Assembly (NCBI GenBank): GCA_963702565.1
Contig: CAVPDE010000018.1
Span: 351,582-415,581, forward strand
Origin: CAVPDE01 sp963702565
GTDB taxonomy: Bacteria > Desulfobacterota > DSM-4660 > Desulfatiglandales > HGW-15
Direction: 5' to 3'
DNA length: 64,000 bases
Shown piece by piece: positions 62,858 to 64,000 of the stretch. Under the pieces are notes generated by a model, which made no database searches, was not told the origin of the DNA, and saw only the letters and a program-made list of their open reading frames with translations. Position 1 is the first letter of the stretch. Each line of letters begins with the position of its first letter. Position numbers and translations under genes: made by a program.

Positions 62858-63610
62858 GTGCCTATCAACGACTCCCAATCAAATAAGCTGGAACATCCGC
62901 GGCTGACAGCGCATATGCATCGGGTTCTGAAGAGCGGCAAGATCATTGCGACCCGGATGCCTCTCACCCCTGAAATTCAGCTCTATCTCCTGAATGAGGA
63001 CTACCCGCAGCACAACTTAACGCGCGAGGAAACCCAGGCGCTCATGAACGAGCCGCCGTTCTGGTCCTTTTGCTGGTCCAGCGGGCAGGTGCTCGCCCGC
63101 TGGATCATGGAGCGCAAAGAACTCGTGAGGGGCCGGGCTGTCCTTGATTTCGGGACCGGGTCAGGGATTGTCGCGGTTGCCGCGGCGCGCGCGGGGGCAA
63201 GGAAGGTCCTGGCCTGTGACATTGACCCTGTTTCCCTGGAGGCCGTTAAAGCCAATGCAGAGCTCAACCAGGTCGAAATCGCAGTGAGCAAGGATTTTGA
63301 AAGCGCAGCAGGTGAAGGGCTTGATGTGATCCTTGCGGCGGATGTTCTTTACGACGCGGACATCTTTCCTTTCGTGAAGAGGTTTCCTGAACTGGCTTCC
63401 GACGTCCTCCTTGCAGACTCAAGAGTAAGAGACCTGGTCCTTGAGCCTTACCGCAAGATAGGCCAGGGTCAAGCCGTGACCTGTCCGGATCTTCACGAAC
63501 CCGAAGAGTACCGCCAGGTCAGTATTTATGGGGCCGGCCTGAAGGTTCCGGCAACCTCTTCCTGCTTCTCTTTGGACTGGCGCTTTCCATACCTTTCGTC
63601 GTGTTCATGA
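62858..63610 (+). CDS. Class I SAM-dependent methyltransferase (ETF-beta lysine / METTL20-like)
   Basis: 250 residues from GTG 62858. SAM motif I is VLDFGTGSGIVAVAAARAGA (about 94-113), followed by VLACDIDP, and AADVLYD near 170. WSSGQVLARWIM before motif I fits the NNT1/METTL20/PrmA-like group that methylates lysines in ETF-beta or ribosomal proteins. Residues after VSIYGAG do not look like the family. They are read from DNA that encodes a TerC protein in another frame, so the natural stop was probably lost at a junction near 63540. Confidence 0.8.
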   Translation: MPINDSQSNKLEHPRLTAHMHRVLKSGKIIATRMPLTPEIQLYLLNEDYPQHNLTREETQALMNEPPFWSFCWSSGQVLARWIMERKELVRGRAVLDFGTGSGIVAVAAARAGARKVLACDIDPVSLEAVKANAELNQVEIAVSKDFESAAGEGLDVILAADVLYDADIFPFVKRFPELASDVLLADSRVRDLVLEPYRKIGQGQAVTCPDLHEPEEYRQVSIYGAGLKVPATSSCFSLDWRFPYLSSCS

Positions 63611-63885
63611 GCAATATGCTAGCTCGGTGGATGGAACGCTGGCCCATTATCCTGTGGATCGGCGCGGCTGTGTTGGGCAGAGTAGGCGGCGAAATGATGA
63701 TCACGGATCCCTGGGTACAGGGGCTGCTCAATCCTTCGAAGGGGATCGAGTATACGGTTCAGGCCTTTTTCATCGTCCTGGTCTGCGTGTCGAGCAAATG
63801 GGTGGTCAGCCGCCGCAATGCTACAACGCTTGCCGTGCAGCCGGTTGTATTGGCCGGTCCCGCGCGTCAAAGTGAAGGGGCGTGA
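63541..63885 (+). pseudogene. C-terminal fragment of a TerC/YjbE-family membrane protein
   Basis: In the third frame, residues EGSGNLFLLLFGLALSIP, FVVFMSNMLARWMERWPII, WIGAAVLGRVGGEMMITDP match the last helices of TerC-type transporters. The usual 150 or so N-terminal residues are absent; upstream DNA belongs to the methyltransferase. A start at GTG 63601 would make 94 residues. It looks like the product of a deletion or a chimeric join. Confidence 0.75.
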
Positions 63886-63961
63886 TCAAGAGCAGTGCGG
63901 ATTGGAAACAAGGAAGCTCGACGCGGCTCCGCGACTGGAGGGGCTTGCCGCTGAAAAGCAA

Positions 63962-63987
63962 AAAGGGTGGCCGATGGGCCACCCTTT
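63962..63987 (+). terminator. Hairpin terminator after the TerC fragment
   Basis: An 11-bp perfect stem AAAGGGTGGCC/GGCCACCCTTT with a 4-nt loop, followed by CCTTATATT. The flanking A and T runs make it work in either direction. Confidence 0.75.
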
Positions 63988-64000
63988 CCTTATATTCATG

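Overview
The window looks like a chromosomal segment from a Gram-negative, probably anaerobic member of the Desulfobacterota (Deltaproteobacteria, Syntrophobacterales-like). This is inferred from gene content and order: LPS assembly genes (lptD, waaC, waaA), a tadA - tRNA-Ser - tRNA-Ser - dnaX - ybaB - recR block, indolepyruvate:ferredoxin oxidoreductase (iorAB), TrpB2-type tryptophan synthase, several PilZ proteins and a psp operon. I see no phage, integrase, insertion sequence, CRISPR array, toxin-antitoxin pair or restriction system. It is mostly core-type DNA, and its unusual content is in the intergenic DNA and in a few odd gene variants.

Layout. 1-5.3 kb: folC, lptD and a divergent phosphofructokinase. 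5.3-10.4 kb (minus strand): tadA, two tRNA-Ser genes, dnaX, ybaB, recR and a GlcD-type FAD oxidase. 10.5-14.3 kb: PilZ + HNH, SAM hydrolase-type DUF62, sirtuin, folD. 14.4-24.5 kb: a signalling and pilus region with a CHASE2 Ser/Thr kinase, a GspE-type ATPase with zinc ribbons, a zinc-finger membrane protein, a type IV pilin, a frameshifted PAS sensor, an FHA-GAF adenylate cyclase and a PP2C phosphatase. 24.6-30.7 kb: small conserved genes, XRE-cupin regulator, LOG protein, rsmG, TetR, a very basic 67-residue protein, a Mut7-C protein, murA. 31-38 kb: comEC, a lipoprotein, a metallo-beta-lactamase-fold protein, and a minus-strand operon of a 93-residue protein, iorA, iorB and a MocA-like nucleotidyltransferase. 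38-47.7 kb: trpB2, a GAF-GspE ATPase, an S-adenosylmethionine decarboxylase, an old-yellow-enzyme dienoyl-CoA reductase, a thioredoxin-reductase-like flavoprotein, an MFS carrier. 48-51.5 kb: an LPS inner-core operon (kdnB, waaC, waaA). 51.5-57.9 kb: a broken lipoprotein gene, an M16 protease, a small protein, an IHF subunit, VanZ and HD proteins. 58-62 kb: HtrA-like protease, GDT1-type transporter, pspABC with divergent pspF. 62-64 kb: PilZ protein, a methyltransferase and a TerC remnant.

Three kinds of intergenic structure stand out. (1) Eight gaps carry inverted arrays of degenerate 7-bp words in strict heptamer register. There are five word families, three of them present twice, and most arrays lie right at a gene 3' end. 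(2) Two copies of a roughly 290-bp nested palindrome each fill the space between two convergent genes, and their arms differ between copies in a compensating way. (3) A 127-bp element with 19-bp inverted ends precedes folC. These, the FHA/kinase/phosphatase cluster, and kdnB placed next to the Kdo transferase are the most rewarding places to look further. Nothing here is a clear new defence or biosynthetic system.
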